DNA of 64,000 nt from Ridgeia piscesae (GCA_025642075.2 JAODUO010000636.1:82001-146000), one strand, 5' to 3'; positions 1 to 20,605 are shown, counted from the stretch's first letter. Notes: a model not told the origin generated them from the letters alone. Program-made: numbers and translations.

Positions 1-2955
1 AATCATAAGGTACAATCATGAACAGAGACATACAGCAAACAAGAATCATAAGGTACAATCATGAACAGAGACAAACAGCAAACAAGAATCATAAGGTACA
101 ATCATGAACAGAGACAAACAGCAAACAAGAATCATAAGGTACAATCATGAACAGAGACATACAGCAAACAAGAATCATAAGGTACAATCATGAACAGAGA
201 CAAACAGCAAACAAGAATCATAAGGTACAATCATGAACAGAGACATACAGCAAACAAGAATCATAAGGTACAATCATGAACAGAGACATACAGCAAACAA
301 GAATCATAAGGTACAATCATGAACAGAGACAAACAGCAAACAAGAATCATAAGGTACAATCATGAACAGAGACATACAGCAAACAAGAATCATAAGGTAC
401 AATCATGAACAGAGACATACAGCAAACAAGAATCATAAGGTACAATCATGAACAGAGACAAACAGCAAACAAGAATCATAAGGTACAATCATGAACAGAG
501 ACAAACAGCAAACAAGAATCATAAGGTACAATCATGAACAGAGACAAACAGCAAACAAGAATCATAAGGTACAATCATGAACAGAGACATACAGCAAACA
601 AGAATCATAAGGTACAATCATGAACAGAGACAAACAGCAAACAAGAATCATAAGGTACAATCATGAACAGAGACAAACAGCAAACAAGAATCATAAGGTA
701 CAATCATGAACAGAGACATACAGCAAACAAGAATCATAAGGTACAATCATGAACAGAGACAAACAGCAAACAAGAATCATAAGGTACAATCATGAACAGA
801 GACATACAGCAAACAAGAATCATAAGGTACAATCATGAACAGAGACATACAGCAAACAAGAATCATAAGGTACAATCATGAACAGAGACAAACAGCAAAC
901 AAGAATCATAAGGTACAATCATGAACAGAGACATACAGCAAACAAGAATCATAAGGTACAATCATGAACAGAGACATACAGCAAACAAGAATCATAAGGT
1001 ACAATCATGAACAGAGACATACAGCAAACAAGAATCATAAGGTACAATCATGAACAGAGACATACAGCAAACAAGAATCATAAGGTACAATCATGAACAG
1101 AGACATACAGCAAACAAGAATCATAAGGTACAATCATGAACAGAGACAAACAGCAAACAAGAATCATAAGGTACAATCATGAACAGAGACAACAGCAAAC
1201 AAGAATCATAAGGTACAATCATGAACAGAGACATACAGCAAACAAGAATCATAAGGTACAATCATGAACAGAGACATACAGCAAACAAGAATCATAAGGT
1301 ACAATCATGAACAGAGACATACAGCAAACAAGAATCATAAGGTACAATCATGAACAGAGACATAAGCAAACAAGAATCATAAGGTACAATCATGAACAGA
1401 GACATACAGCAAACAAGAATCATAAGGTACAATCATGAACAGAGACATACAGCAAACAAGAATCATAAGGTACAATCATGAACAGAGACATACAGCAAAC
1501 AAGAATCATAAGGTACAATCATGAACAGAGACATACAGCAAACAAGAATCATAAGGTACAATCATGAACAGAGACATACAGCAAACAAGAATCATAAGGT
1601 ACAATCATGAACAGAGACATACAGCAAACAAGAATCATAAGGTACAATCATGAACAGAGACATACAGCAAACAAGAATCATAAGGTACAATCATGAACAG
1701 AGACATACAGCAAAGAAGAATCATAAGGTACAATCATGAACAGAGACATACAGCAAACAAGAATCATAAGGTACAATCATGAACAGAGACATACAGCAAA
1801 GAAGAATCATAAGGTACAATCATGAACAGAGACATACAGCAAACAAGAATCATAAGGTACAATCATGAACAGAGACATACAGCAAAAAGAATCATAAGGT
1901 ACAATCATGAACAGAGACATACAGCAAACAAGAATCATAAGGTACAATCATGAACAGAGACATACAGCAAACAAGAATCATAAGGTACAATCATGAACAG
2001 AGACATACAGCAAACAAGAATCATAAGGTACAATCATGAACAGAGACATACAGCAAACAAGAATCATAAGGTACAATCATGAACAGAGACATACAGCAAA
2101 CAAGAATCATAAGGTACAATCATGAACAGAGACATACAGCAAACAAGAATCATAAGGTACAATCATGAACAGAGACATACAGCAAACAAGAATCATAAGG
2201 TACAATCATGAACAGAGACATACAGCAAACAAGAATCATAAGGTACAATCATGAACAGAGACATACAGCAAACAAGAATCATAAGGTACAATCATGAACA
2301 GAGACATACAGCAAACAAGAATCATAAGGTACAATCATGAACAGAGACATACAGCAAACAAGAATCATAAGGTACAATCATGAACAGAGACATACAGCAA
2401 ACAAGAATCATAAGGTACAATCATGAACAGAGACATACAGCAAAGAAGAATCATAAGGTACAATCATGAACAGAGACATACAGCAAACAAGAATCATAAG
2501 GTACAATCATGAACAGAGACATACAGCAAACAAGAATCATAAGGTACAATCATGAACAGAGACATACAGCAAACAAGAATCATAAGGTACAATCATGAAC
2601 AGAGACATACAGCAAACAAGAATCATAAGGTACAATCATGAACAGAGACATACAGCAAACAAGAATCATAAGGTACAATCATGAACAGAGACATACAGCA
2701 AACAAGAATCATAAGGTACAATCATGAACAGAGACATACAGCAAACAAGAATCATAAGGTACAATCATGAACAGAGACATACAGCAAACAAGAATCATAA
2801 GGTACAATCATGAACAGAGACATACAGCAAACAAGAATCATAAGGTACAATCATGAACAGAGACATACAGCAAACAAGAATCATAAGGTACAATCATGAA
2901 CAGAGACACACAGCAAACAAGAATCATAAGGTACAATCATGAACAGAGACAAACA
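1..2955. repeat. 43-bp minisatellite, about 68 copies
   Basis: Head-to-tail copies of a 43-bp unit (begins AATCATAAGGTACAATCATG) fill the left edge and probably continue beyond it. Two main unit variants differ at one base (ACATACAGC or ACAAACAGC). The A variant is interspersed in the first 1.2 kb and rare afterwards. A few units carry single-base deletions or AAAGAAG for AAACAAG. The array lies in the intron after exon D of the left FAXC-like copy (minus strand), starting about 19 nt beyond its splice donor. A short degenerate run of the same unit occurs at 12385-12660 in the right copy. Confidence 0.97.
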
Positions 2956-3639
2956 ACAGACACCAAGAGGCAGACAAACCTTTCATGTACTTTTCTAGAG
3001 GAGACCCGGGCAGCAGCCAATAGACAAATGCCAACATCCCAAAGATGGCGCAAGTCAACCTCTGAAGGCTCATCTCCCATAAAGAACTTCTTCTCCCCTA
3101 AAACACACTTCAAGGATTTTCAACCCAAAATACTGACATGAATATGAAAGTCGTAGTACTTTCTAGACAGATGAAATGTCACACTCACTATAAAGTCGAT
3201 AAGCTGTCTAGTCACCCTTTGACCTTTAGACAAATCTGACTTTCACATAACATAACAATGTTACATATATCCAAACAGTATTAAAGTCACAATTTTAAAA
3301 GTCACAAATCTGTTAAATTAGAATCCTCCAACACGTGCCACATTGCAAAGTTTGATGATAATATATGGCTCGCAGTAAGTATGCAACGGATGTCTTCAGT
3401 GTTTGCTATGATCGTCACAAATGCCTCACCAAGAAAGTCAGAAATTGCCTTCAGGTCTGCTTGACCAATGGCCATGACGTACTCTTGACTGTGGCGTCCA
3501 ATACCCTGACCATGTGCTCTCTTACGGTAATCCCAAGATATCATCATGATGATGTAGTTGGATAGGGGTAAGGCCAACTTCACGAATGTCCAGTCCTTGT
3601 CATATACCCACCGCCATAGGGCTGCACACCTGGGACAGA

Positions 3640-4055
3640 GTGTGGGACGTGGGTTAAATGCGTTGGCCTGTAAGGGGTGGTATTACAAGGGACTAAGGGA
3701 TAGTCTCATAATGGTGATCTCATAAGGGGTGGTCTCATAAGGGGTGGCCTCAGAAGGGCAAGTCTCATAAGGGGTGGTTTTGCAAGGGGTGTTCTGATAA
3801 GGGCTGGTCTTGCATGGGGTGGTCTCATAAGGGGTTGTCTTGCTAGGGGTGGTCTTGCAAGGGGTGGCCTCATAAGGGCTAGTCTTGCAAGGGGTGGTCT
3901 CATAAGCGATGGTCTCATAAGAGGTGGTCTTGCAAGGGGTGATCTCATAAGGGGTGGTCTTGCAAGGGGTGGTCTCATAAGGGATGGTCTTATAAGGGGA
4001 GTTCTTGCAAGGGATGGTGTCATCAGGGGCGATCTTCCAATGGGTGGTCTCTTAT
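3640..4055. repeat. 15-bp minisatellite in left FAXC intron B-C
   Basis: About two dozen imperfect 15-bp units alternate GTCTCATAAGGGGTG and GTCTTGCAAGGGGTG. Because the unit length is a multiple of three, the minus strand reads as a false open frame rich in RPPL repeats. It sits in the intron just upstream (minus strand) of exon C. The matching intron of the right copy has only a few decayed units around 10855-10950. Confidence 0.9.
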
Positions 4056-5239
4056 AGTAAGGGGCAGTTTGACACCAAAAGGTTGTCATAAAAAAGTTAT
4101 ATGAACAATTGTAATTTATGTACTGGCATGTCCGTAGTGAGTACGAGCTCCTTCCTACTGTAACAAGGCAGTAGGAAGGAAAAGTAAGTAAACCAATAAT
4201 GTTATAATAGTGAACAAATATTTCAGATGCAAACAAGTTTGAAAAAAAATATTGCAGCTATCAAAACAAATTGTTGCTCCTTACCAGAGCAGTTCTTCCT
4301 CTGTCATCTTCTGGAAGGCTCGAGCCACACTACGATCGACAGTACTGAGGTCTTTGTTGAGGTTGACACTGAACTTTTCATTGAGGTACTCGATACAGAA
4401 TTGAGAATCGGCGACGTCAACACCATTGTAGGTTATCCATGGTGTCTTCCCTTTTGACGACATCTCATAGGAATGTTCATTCTGAAGGAAGCATATAATT
4501 TCATTAGTTTTCATTTCACAATTAATTTTTTTTAAAGTTCTCCATCAATGAATTTTTTTGTTCCTCACATTTTGGACTAATTTCACGAAACAGAAAACTT
4601 ACCTAGTATTTACTATGACATAATAATAATTCTTTTGATTGTATTTCTACTTTGTTTTTGATAAGACTATGATACAATAAATGCAATAATCTGTAAAGCA
4701 CCTGTCGGGAAATAATGATTTAGCCATGAAAATCATAAAGTCGCAAATGTACAATTGTAAATTATACATGCTCTCAGAGAACGAATAGTAACAACACAGA
4801 ACATGGTTTGTGTTTCAATGAACCTCAATAACACAGTAACACCTCAACAAAGTATTCATTTTACAGTAGCTGTGGAGCCAGCTTAGCCATCATTGGAGAC
4901 TTAGGGTATTAGTTTAGTTGTTGTGTAAATTTGACCATTGTATATATTATACTGATGTGGAAATGTAGAGTTTCATAGTGCGTATTGGTATGACTATAAT
5001 TATGTATATGTCAGATGTGTGACATGTTTGGCGGTTGTGTGGCCGTATTCGTGGTTATGTCAGATTGGAATGGAACATACTTCAAACATTGAGGGATCCC
5101 TGAGGATAAAGGTACGTTCTTATGTGGCGTAGTATCCAATTCTCGGGACTGCTCAAAACTCTTTACACTTTACTCCCGGTCAGACTTCTTCAATCATACA
5201 CCATCTGGACTTCTCTGGGAAGCATCCAGCCATGCTGCA

Positions 5240-5500
5240 ATTAATGTGCGAAGACTCTTCGTAGTTTCTTACACAAATATCCACCACTGTCCATAGCCAT
5301 GTACCCATTCATACAACTGAGTAATCTGGAGCAGTGTAGAGTGAAACAACTCGCCCAAATTTTGACACGACTAATAATTACTCGAGGAAGTGATCCAAAA
5401 GTCGACAATACGGATGAACTGTCATGTGATTGTGTTAGCACTGTGACAACCACTGCAGATGTGACTGGAAAGTGATTTACACATCCACTTAGTTGCAAAA
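5240..5500 (-). mobile_element. tRNA-type SINE remnant (left arm)
   Basis: Read on the minus strand, it contains the TTTGGGCGAG...TTTCACTCTACACTGCTCCAG core seen in many invertebrate tRNA-derived SINEs, followed by a stretch shared with 9480-9780 in the opposite orientation. A similar core occurs at 58980-59170. Because 5240-5500 and 9480-9780 occupy mirror positions in the inverted duplication, the insertion predates the duplication. The family was not identified. Confidence 0.55.
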
Positions 5501-5965
5501 TGATACATATCTGATAATAATTTTACAGGTGAAAATTGTGGAATGATCAATTTCTGAAGTGATTACAAAAATATTGACATTGATAGGAATTATATTACAC
5601 TGATCAATTTAGTAGTCATAATTGGCTTTTCTTCTGGAGATGTTATGGTGTCAGTCATAGAAAAAAACACAGGTGTTCGCTAATTAGGACATGTGTGCAT
5701 AAAACAATGAATGTGTGAGTGAATTGTTCATATTCACCTGGTATGGGATCTTGGCCATTCTCAGGTATGTCTCCAGTTTCATTGGGAAGGGTGACATACT
5801 TGGTGCCCAAGGTGCTCGTCCTATCTGGTGTAAGATAACAACATCAGCTGGGTACACCTTGCGGGGCTTTGTACGCCTGCAAAAAGATGTTGTCTTGTGG
5901 ATACAAGATGCTACATCTCGACTCACAAGCACATGCACATACAGGAACCCAAAATACACTCAGTT

Positions 5966-5967
<2 letters not shown>

Positions 5968-6060
<93 letters not shown>

Positions 6061-6197
6061 CACACACACACCACACACATACACCACACACCCCCCACAC
6101 ACATCCCCACACACACACACACACACACGTACACCACACACACCTCCCCCCACACACACACTGACACACACACACACACACACACATGACACACACA

Positions 6198-6252
<55 letters not shown>

Positions 6253-6256
6253 GTTG
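5968..6256. repeat. (CA)n microsatellite
   Basis: A long CA/TG dinucleotide tract broken by short ACC and CCCC interruptions. All long reading frames across it are Thr-His or Cys-Val repeats and are not genes. It lies upstream of exon A of the left FAXC copy, in mirror position to the (TG)n at 8700-8818. Confidence 0.97.
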
Positions 6257-6443
6257 TACACACAGACACGTGTACACACAAACCTATGTATGCATACATG
6301 TGTACACAGACTATATACACCTATTTAAGGTACACATACATACATGTGTACATATACACATATGTACATAATTATATATATATACATGTGTGTATGCATA
6401 CATGTTGTATACACACATGTATACACACATGCACACACACATA

Positions 6444-6583
<140 letters not shown>

Positions 6584-7029
6584 GGCACATATATAGCAAG
6601 ATGTAGTATACCAGATTCAGTTTAATCAAGACTTGATTTATTTAGTGTTGCAGAAATATTACACTCACCACTTCTTATGTAGTATGAATAGGGTGGATGC
6701 TACTGCCACCCCACCCCCCACCAAGTATGCTGGAGGGGTATTGTCTATCAATCTCCTCATTTCTTCCCAAAGCCACATGATGGGTGGTTATAGTATCTGA
6801 AATCAAATACCATTTCCAGACTGCAGTATACTCTCAAGAATAACATGACTACTGTCATGGCAGTAACTTGAAACAGTCATAATATTGGATGGAAACTGAA
6901 ATGTAAGCGCTGGCCTCGTCAGTTGGGGGAGAAACTGGTTTCATACCACATATTATCACTGTGTTGGTGCATGTTGCGTGTATCTCCAGGGAAGTGCTAC
7001 TGGCATTAATTTGTAGCCTGTACAAACTT

Positions 7030-8255
7030 AGTGACTATTTGAGAAGTTTCATGCATGACATTTTAACATGATAATTAACTTATTAACATTAAAAATTACT
7101 TGCTTAGAAAGGAATTAGTGGCTGTACATAACCCCTTCTGTCAGTGTGTAATCGGTGTGTGTGTTCGGTGTGTGTATGACATGTCTCAGTTCTACTATAT
7201 CCCAGGGGGTACTTAGCTACTATAGCAGTATTTCAATGTACCGATTACTCGGGTAATTTTTCCCCGATTCTTCCTAGATCAAGGTATATTTTTACATGTT
7301 CTACGGTTCTCTCTACATAATTTAAGAGCCAACATTATACAGAAGTTCCCTAGACAACAGTACCATTCCAAATATATAACCCTCCCTAGAACAGTTACGT
7401 ACGGCTGTGTTTTTGTCACAACTTTAATTCACAGCTACCTATCTTAAATGTGTTGAATAGGACGAGATCGAGACAATTAAACTATAGCCTTAATTGTCAC
7501 ATGGGTATTCTTTTTTGATAATGGGAGGGGCATGTGAACTTCGCCTGCACACTATTACCCCAACGCTTAAGGACAGTGACCCCCCGACCGATGCTACCAA
7601 AATAGATAAGTGCTGAGTTGCACTATTTACCGAGGTCACGCACGAGTGCGACCGGTCCGCCCTGTCAACATACTGCTGAGGTAGCGAAGGCGAGTTCTGC
7701 TCTGCAGCGCCAGTAAGTACACCTTTACTGACCGCGGTGGTATTTCAGCAATAGTGAATTAGTTAAAGTTGATCCTTAAGGCTTAACTGCACCCAAGGCA
7801 AGTTTGGACATACAAAACTAGTATCCTGCTATGGTCAAAGAGTGCCAGTTATACTAGTGACAGTGTCATACGAAAGTATGCGTCGAGGGGTGCACCGCCT
7901 ACGCCAGCAGTGCTGTGTCTGTGACTGTAGATAATATTATGCACACTGCAAGGGTCAGGTTTTACCGAGGCTCTCAAGATCAAGGGTCGTTGTTACCCAG
8001 GCTTGCTACACTGAGAACGGCTGCACAATCCTACCCACACGTAAGGACAGGACTCCCTGGACCTCCAACCCGACAAAACGTACCTCTCGCTAATTTCTCA
8101 ACCCGACGCAGCCGATGTTAGGCGACCTAGCTTCGATTACCCAGGCGCCGTGAGGTGGCAGCACTTTTGCGATCCTCGCGCGCTAAAACATAAAATACAC
8201 GTGTACTGTATTGTATGTGTTAAAGACATTTTAAGTGCAGAGCTGTACTTTTGAC
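7030..8255. promoter_or_regulatory. Unique spacer between divergent FAXC copies
   Basis: Both recognised exon A copies point away from this spacer, so the missing 5' exons and promoters probably lie in or near it. On the plus strand, a GTAAGT donor-like site follows position 7712 and GTAAGG follows 8040. I could not recognise any exon encoding the N-terminal part of FAXC. The stretch around 8130-8170 (GAGGTGGCAGCAC) resembles short motifs at about 31140 and 31330. Promoter function is inferred from geometry only. Confidence 0.35.
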
Positions 8256-8697
8256 CTGTACTTTATCAAAACTAATGCCACTAGCACATCGACTTGGAGA
8301 TTCACACCAAACACTGATATACTATGATATGAAAACAGTGCCTCCCCTAGTGAGTAATAGGCAATTGATAAAGCGCGCTTACATTACATATTCCATTCAT
8401 TATTATGTTTCCAGTTATTGTCATGAAGTTATAGCCGTGATGTGATCTGTGAGTTTTGCTGCAGTGTGGAAATGATATCATGTGATTTCAGATAATAACC
8501 ACCCATCATGTGGCTTTGGGAAGAAATGAGGAGGCTGATACACGATACCCCTCCAGCATACTTGGTGGGGGGTGGGGTGGCAGTAGCATCCACCCTATTC
8601 ATACTACATAAAAAGTGGTGAGTGTAATATTCCTGCAACATTAAGTAAATCAAGTCTTGATTATACTGAATCTGGTCTACTACTTGCTATAATTGCG

Positions 8698-8699
<2 letters not shown>

Positions 8700-8775
<76 letters not shown>

Positions 8776-8780
8776 TGTGT

Positions 8781-8820
<40 letters not shown>

Positions 8821-8850
8821 TCTGTGTGTGTGTGCGCGTGTGCGAGTGTG
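8700..8850. repeat. (TG)n microsatellite before FAXC exon A
   Basis: A TG tract with minor interruptions ends about 30 nt before the splice acceptor of exon A at 8878-8879. Frames through it are Cys-Val artefacts. Confidence 0.96.
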
Positions 8851-8879
8851 AGTATCAACAAGGCAATATCGTTTTGCAG

Positions 8880-16015
<7,136 letters not shown>

Positions 16016-16522
16016 AGGTGGCGCCACCCATACTGCCAGAAACTGGCAGACATTTTGGAAGTCTGGTTGAAATCTGTTTTGGTTGAAATCCATATTTTAA
16101 CTCGAAATTCTGTCTGTATTTAACTCTGTACACAGTACACAGTATATCTACATTACTATATCTACGAAAAAAATCAATCTATAGCAAATTTAAAGGTGTC
16201 GCCAGAAATACGAATTTAAGTTCTCAGTATGTCTGGCTTGTTGACACAACTTATTTGTTATCTTGTGCGAGAACAGAAGTCTGTATATTTCACCTGAAGT
16301 GTGCCTTAAGATTTATTTGTAAATCGTGAAAATTGGACGAGACTGCTTTCCCACATATCAAACAAACGGACAACATGTGGCTAATCAGTACAGAAAAACA
16401 TGTTTGTATAATAACAATATACTGAAGATGGAATCGGCATTCCTGCCAAAGTTAGCTGCTTTTGTTATAATTGGTATATGGTGTATTCGCTTCATGCGTG
16501 TATGCTTCGTGAGTGTGATTCT

Positions 16523-16525
<3 letters not shown>

Positions 16526-16595
<70 letters not shown>
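16526..16595. repeat. (TA)n microsatellite
   Basis: A TA tract about 70 nt long, downstream of the right FAXC gene. Confidence 0.96.
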
Positions 16596-16596
<1 letters not shown>

Positions 16597-16599
16597 AGT

Positions 16600-18540
16600 A
16601 TAAGTTTATTTTAATATAATTATTATTAAGCATAATCATGCAAAGATAATAATTTCATACCAAGAGGGTAATCTATACTAGATAGAGTTAACAAATATAC
16701 ATGCCAGACAATGTATATTTATCAACGTTCTAACATATGTGTAACTAATATCTTGTGAACGTAATCATGTTGTGCTTTCTATGTTAGTTCATTAATTGAT
16801 ATTATTTCTTAATACATGCATTTGAGCAATATGTTATTGTTTTCACGTCCGCTAAAGTGAAGACTGATTAAATGCATATATTAACATTAACCAATAAACA
16901 TAATGATAACATAAGTGATTATCTTGTGAAATGCTTAGGTGGGTACGGTACATTTTAGTTTAACTCATAGCTATATTTACATGTTATTTAGTGAATAATA
17001 ACCAGTGAGCGGAAGTCATCAGTGTGTTAGGTGGTGTACGACTGAGGCTGGGAGGAACGAGGGGTTGTTATGCGACACGTGACCCTCACACTGTGTATTC
17101 ATACTGTACACCTGTGCACAACCTCATTATTATGTCATCCTGAAAGTGACCTGAATTGCCAGGTGACCTTCTTAGCGAGACTAGTCTCCTACACGGTACC
17201 GTTACAGAAATAATGTTGGACAAGGTAGATCCTGTTAAACTGGACAGTTTCATGCCTGCATGTGCGTAATCAGCCGTGTCAGACGGCGAAATCTTATCAC
17301 GCCGATTTGCAAATGCTGCATTAGCTATCGTTAAAAATGAGAATCACATATAAGATCTGTACGCACATGTATAAAATCCTGCATTGCTTAGCCCGGACTA
17401 CCTCAAATGTGCAATAGTTGGTAGCCGCCTACTCGTGCATTGCGATCGGCAAATGACGCAACATCACTAGCAGTGACAGTGTCGAAGAAAACACTTGGAA
17501 GTAGCACTTTTGCGGTGGCTTACCAAAGAGTGCGATCAATTGGAACATTGGCAGCTCTCCGGAAACAACTCAAAACGTATCTATTTCGCTTGCATTACAT
17601 GCCTGGATGACACATGTAAGTGATAAATATAAACAATTATATTCTGGACAACTGTAGAGTCAACATTCACAAACTTTATATAGATGTTGCATGGTACATT
17701 GCCACGCAATTTGGCTGTATTTCTGGTAATCTCATGAACAACCAGAGAAAATGCCAATTAGGTGATTACGGTGAAGAGACTAGGCGGTGACTATGGTTAA
17801 CGAAAACACACGTTTTCAAACTAGGCTTGTTACTGCCTTACTGGAGAATCGCAAAGAAATGTTCATGCAAATAATCGAAGGTGTTCGGTGTATGAACTGA
17901 AATAGCAACGATATCTGCACAGTCTCAAGACATAAGACATAAAGATGATTGGTTGTGTTTCATAATGAAACATTCATCTTATTTCAAACTATTATATGTT
18001 TTTGAGATTATCCTGTAAAGCAGCTTTGTCATTTCCAAATGACTGTGATATTTTTCACGCGGGATCTTGTTAATCAAAGCACACACGTATTCACCTACGT
18101 AAGAATACGTAACAAAACGCTTGCGCATTCTGAATTCACGGGCCAGTCCATTGGTCACGACGGGGTAGATTTATTTGTTAAAAGCGAGGGTGCCAGATCC
18201 TGGGTTTTATTTTACCCATTTGATATTACGTTCTTATGACAACTGCATGCATGTTTAAGATTTACTGCCTGCCAGTTTGTGTTTAGTTGCTTTGTTAAGC
18301 TTGGAACAAAGTTCGCAATTTAATGATTTCGCCTATAACGTGTTAAAATTGTAAATGCAACATCCAGGTTCAAAACAAAATTGATTGGCGATAATAGCGA
18401 GTTAACCGCAATACCCTTTGATGTTTAACTTTCCTACGTTTTTGACAGCACACTTCCCTCCCTTTGATATAATGAATACGTCCGTGCTTCGCGGAGTAGT
18501 AGGTTTAGGGCCAATCAGATGCGAGGACTAGTGTGACGTA
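16600..18540. other. No gene recognised
   Basis: AT-rich sequence with only short open frames and no protein family I recognise. No tRNA, rRNA or strong repeat structure was seen. It may be intergenic DNA downstream of FAXC. Confidence 0.5.
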
Positions 18541-18547
18541 ACGCTAC

Positions 18548-19085
18548 GTGTTGTTTGAACGTTACCGTTGCCAGTTGAACGCGCCAACGCAAACCGATCA
18601 GACCTGTTCCTTGGACGGGCAAAGGCAAACGTGCAGTGACGTCACATGTATTGTTCGCCTAGCAAGAACGTTTGAAGAAACAGTTGAGCGCGATACACTG
18701 AAAGAGGAAAGATTTACCTCAAGCGGTAGAACACTAGCGGCTACGCCAACAAGTTATGAAGACAAGATTGTGTTCTTGGCGATTCACCACGCCATTTTGT
18801 CTTCTCTCCGTCAAGTTGTTGCAGCCGCCGCCGCCACCATTAGACGCCACCGCCCTCGTTACCCAGGCCAAGGTAAGCAACGCGTTGGAAACACTCGTCA
18901 TTCTTAATATGATTCGAATTTAAACCTCAACTATACTATTTAATGTTGCGAAATATTTTGTTATGCAATTGCGTTGAAACATTACGGTTGTTCAAATGCC
19001 GTTATTGCATTTTCAGGTGCGCACACCCACGGCCATAATTCTCTCGCTCTGCACCGTCGAATCCGCCGATAACACCCGCTTTGAC
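18548..19085 (+). other. Possible small two-exon transcript, unrecognised
   Basis: An open frame starts at 18548 in a locally CpG-rich stretch and runs into a good donor (AAG then GTAAGC at 18873). An acceptor (TTTTCAG) ends at 19016, giving a 144-nt intron. Splicing would add about 18 codons before a stop, for a total of about 126 residues without recognisable domains. It could equally be a promoter-proximal CpG-rich region or transposon debris. Confidence 0.2.
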
Positions 19086-19089
19086 TGCT

Positions 19090-19500
19090 AGATCTGCGCA
19101 ATAGACCGATTCTGATCACAAACGCGACGAATCCGTCACCGGCACCGGAGTTCAGCGCCACATCGCACTGGGACAGAACCACCGCGCAAACACATCCGCC
19201 GGCGCCGCCACGATCGCTGCAGTCGAAACCGCGCCACATCGCACTGGGACAAATCTATCGTCGCTAGAGACGTTGAAACCGTTCGACCGTACGTTTATCA
19301 GAGTCTGTGTCGAATCGTGACATCATCGGGCATCCTTGTCGTCAGGACATTACAGTCGACCTCACCGCCCAGACATCGCCGCCACGACCGTGTCTGTCGA
19401 ATCGTGACATCATCGCCGACATCGGGATTCCTTGCCATTACAATCAATCCCACCGGGACGAATTCGCCGCTACGAATGCGTCTGTCGAATCCGTGAGCTT
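19090..19500. repeat. Short imperfect direct repeats, CG-rich
   Basis: GCGCCACATCGCACTGGGACA occurs twice (about 19153 and 19231). TCTGTCGAATCGTGACATCATCG or close variants occur about 90 nt apart near 19302 and 19390, with a third partial copy near 19480. CpG density exceeds the surroundings. No coding family was recognised. Confidence 0.6.
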
Positions 19501-19854
19501 CCGCTCCAGCAACTCTGCACCGTACGTCCTGTCCGTGTCTTGTCTCTTTCTCTGTGGGCCACTACGACGTATTAGTGTCAACGCCCGATTCTATGTTCAG
19601 TGTTGTTTAGTTTTGTGACGAGGTGGTTGTTACGGGGGACCGTTGCAATTGCCGGATGAGAGCCAGGCCTAATCGACTGAGCGTCCTGAAAAAGTTCGCA
19701 CTGTTGATTAGATTCGCCTGTTGTGTATCCAGACCTGGTGCTTGTGGTGGTTTGTGGACGCGACAAATGTTGCTTGTCTGTTCGAGTCATGTCTGTTATG
19801 TGTTTGTATTGTGTATTGTTCTATGTGCGGGGGAAACAAAGTCACCAAACACGA

Positions 19855-19950
19855 GAAAAACGAAAAAGCGTGACATTGCAACAAGACGTGAAAAAATTAA
19901 AAAGCGTGACATTGCAGCAAGACGTGAAAAATGAAAAAGCGTGATATTGC
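19855..19950. repeat. Three-copy tandem repeat of about 31 bp
   Basis: Three units of AAAAAGCGTGACATTGCAAC type, each followed by AAGACGTGAAA or a decayed form. Confidence 0.75.
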
Positions 19951-20245
19951 AACTGAACAGCGAAGGCTGCATTACATCGGACGATTTAAATCTGTTACGA
20001 ACTGCTGTAAAAACGTTATAATGATTCGTGATTAAATACGCTTATTTCATGCAATAAAATGGTGACAAACTTTAATAACGCCTGTGTTGTGTTTGTAGTT
20101 AGGCTTTACAATTACACATTAAGAGGCAGCAGGCCTAATTAGTATATGGTGCGGTGATTACATAGAGTTTATTGTCCTTCCGACATATGTCCAGTAGTCT
20201 TTGTCGTCCTTCTCGTAGACACGTACCTGGGACACTCTTGCAAAA

Positions 20246-20480
20246 GATCGACAACAGTGGAGGCCATTCACACAGAAAAGAGCCATATTGAAGAAAAGAT
20301 ATCACAACAATACCAACATAATCACAATCTACGCCATAGCCTTCCAGATGCTTCTGCACCTACCGTCTTATGTATCGATTGCGGCAGAGGCTTTGCTGCA
20401 CAGATCGGACTAATCCCCCACCTACGAGCAAAACACAAGAACGAAACCCTACAGTAATGTCATCATCTGGCACGATGGAC
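20246..20480 (+). mobile_element. 3' end of a non-LTR retrotransposon
   Basis: Matches the tail of the element at 24290-25045 (AAGATCGACAACAGTGGAGG, then CATATTGAAGAAAAG). It encodes a C-terminal zinc-knuckle-like motif CIDCGRGF...LIPHLRAKH (C-x2-C, then H-x4-H) before a stop. The start is truncated and the tail passes into a (CAGA)n tract. It is non-functional. Confidence 0.75.
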
Positions 20481-20495
20481 ACCAGAGAAAGAGAC

Positions 20496-20498
20496 GAT

Positions 20499-20595
<97 letters not shown>
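20496..20595. repeat. (CAGA)n microsatellite
   Basis: A tetranucleotide tract of about 25 copies directly following the LINE 3' fragment. It may have expanded from the element's tail. Confidence 0.95.
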
Positions 20596-20605
20596 GACGT
20601 CTGGT

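Larger units (their letters stand above)
2980..5876 (-). pseudogene. Left FAXC-like paralogue, exons A-D, with frameshift
   Basis: Minus-strand failed axon connections homologue (GST-like/metaxin-related fold; the Drosophila member is needed for axon development). Exons by homology and GT-AG sites: A 5738-5876, B 4285-4481, C 3430-3629, D 2980-3097. A carries the thioredoxin-like start (DVVILHQIGR, KLETYLRMAKIPYQ). B carries GKTPWITYNG and ADSQFCIEYLNEKF. C carries RWVYDKDW and GQGIGRHSQE. D carries EKKFFMGDEPSEVD. Exon lengths match the right copy exactly (139, 197, 200) except D, which is 118 instead of 117. An extra base near 3052-3053 shifts the frame after SEVD and replaces the conserved CAIFG stretch. 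The final exon is not in the window, and no 5' exon was found. Exon C has SQEYVM where the right copy has SQEDVM. It is probably decaying, though a single sequencing error could mimic the break. Confidence 0.8.

Noticed and set aside
1..2955. CRISPR-like regular repeat array
   Set aside because: Units are contiguous 43-mers without unique spacers, in an animal intron. This is a minisatellite.
3706..4236. 176-codon minus-strand frame with RPPLMRPPL repeats
   Set aside because: It is a 15-bp tandem repeat between FAXC exons B and C on the left copy; it has no coding character beyond the repeat.
7915..8121. 68-codon frame in the FAXC spacer as FAXC exon 1
   Set aside because: It ends near a donor-like site, but its sequence has no membrane segment or similarity to known FAXC N-termini.
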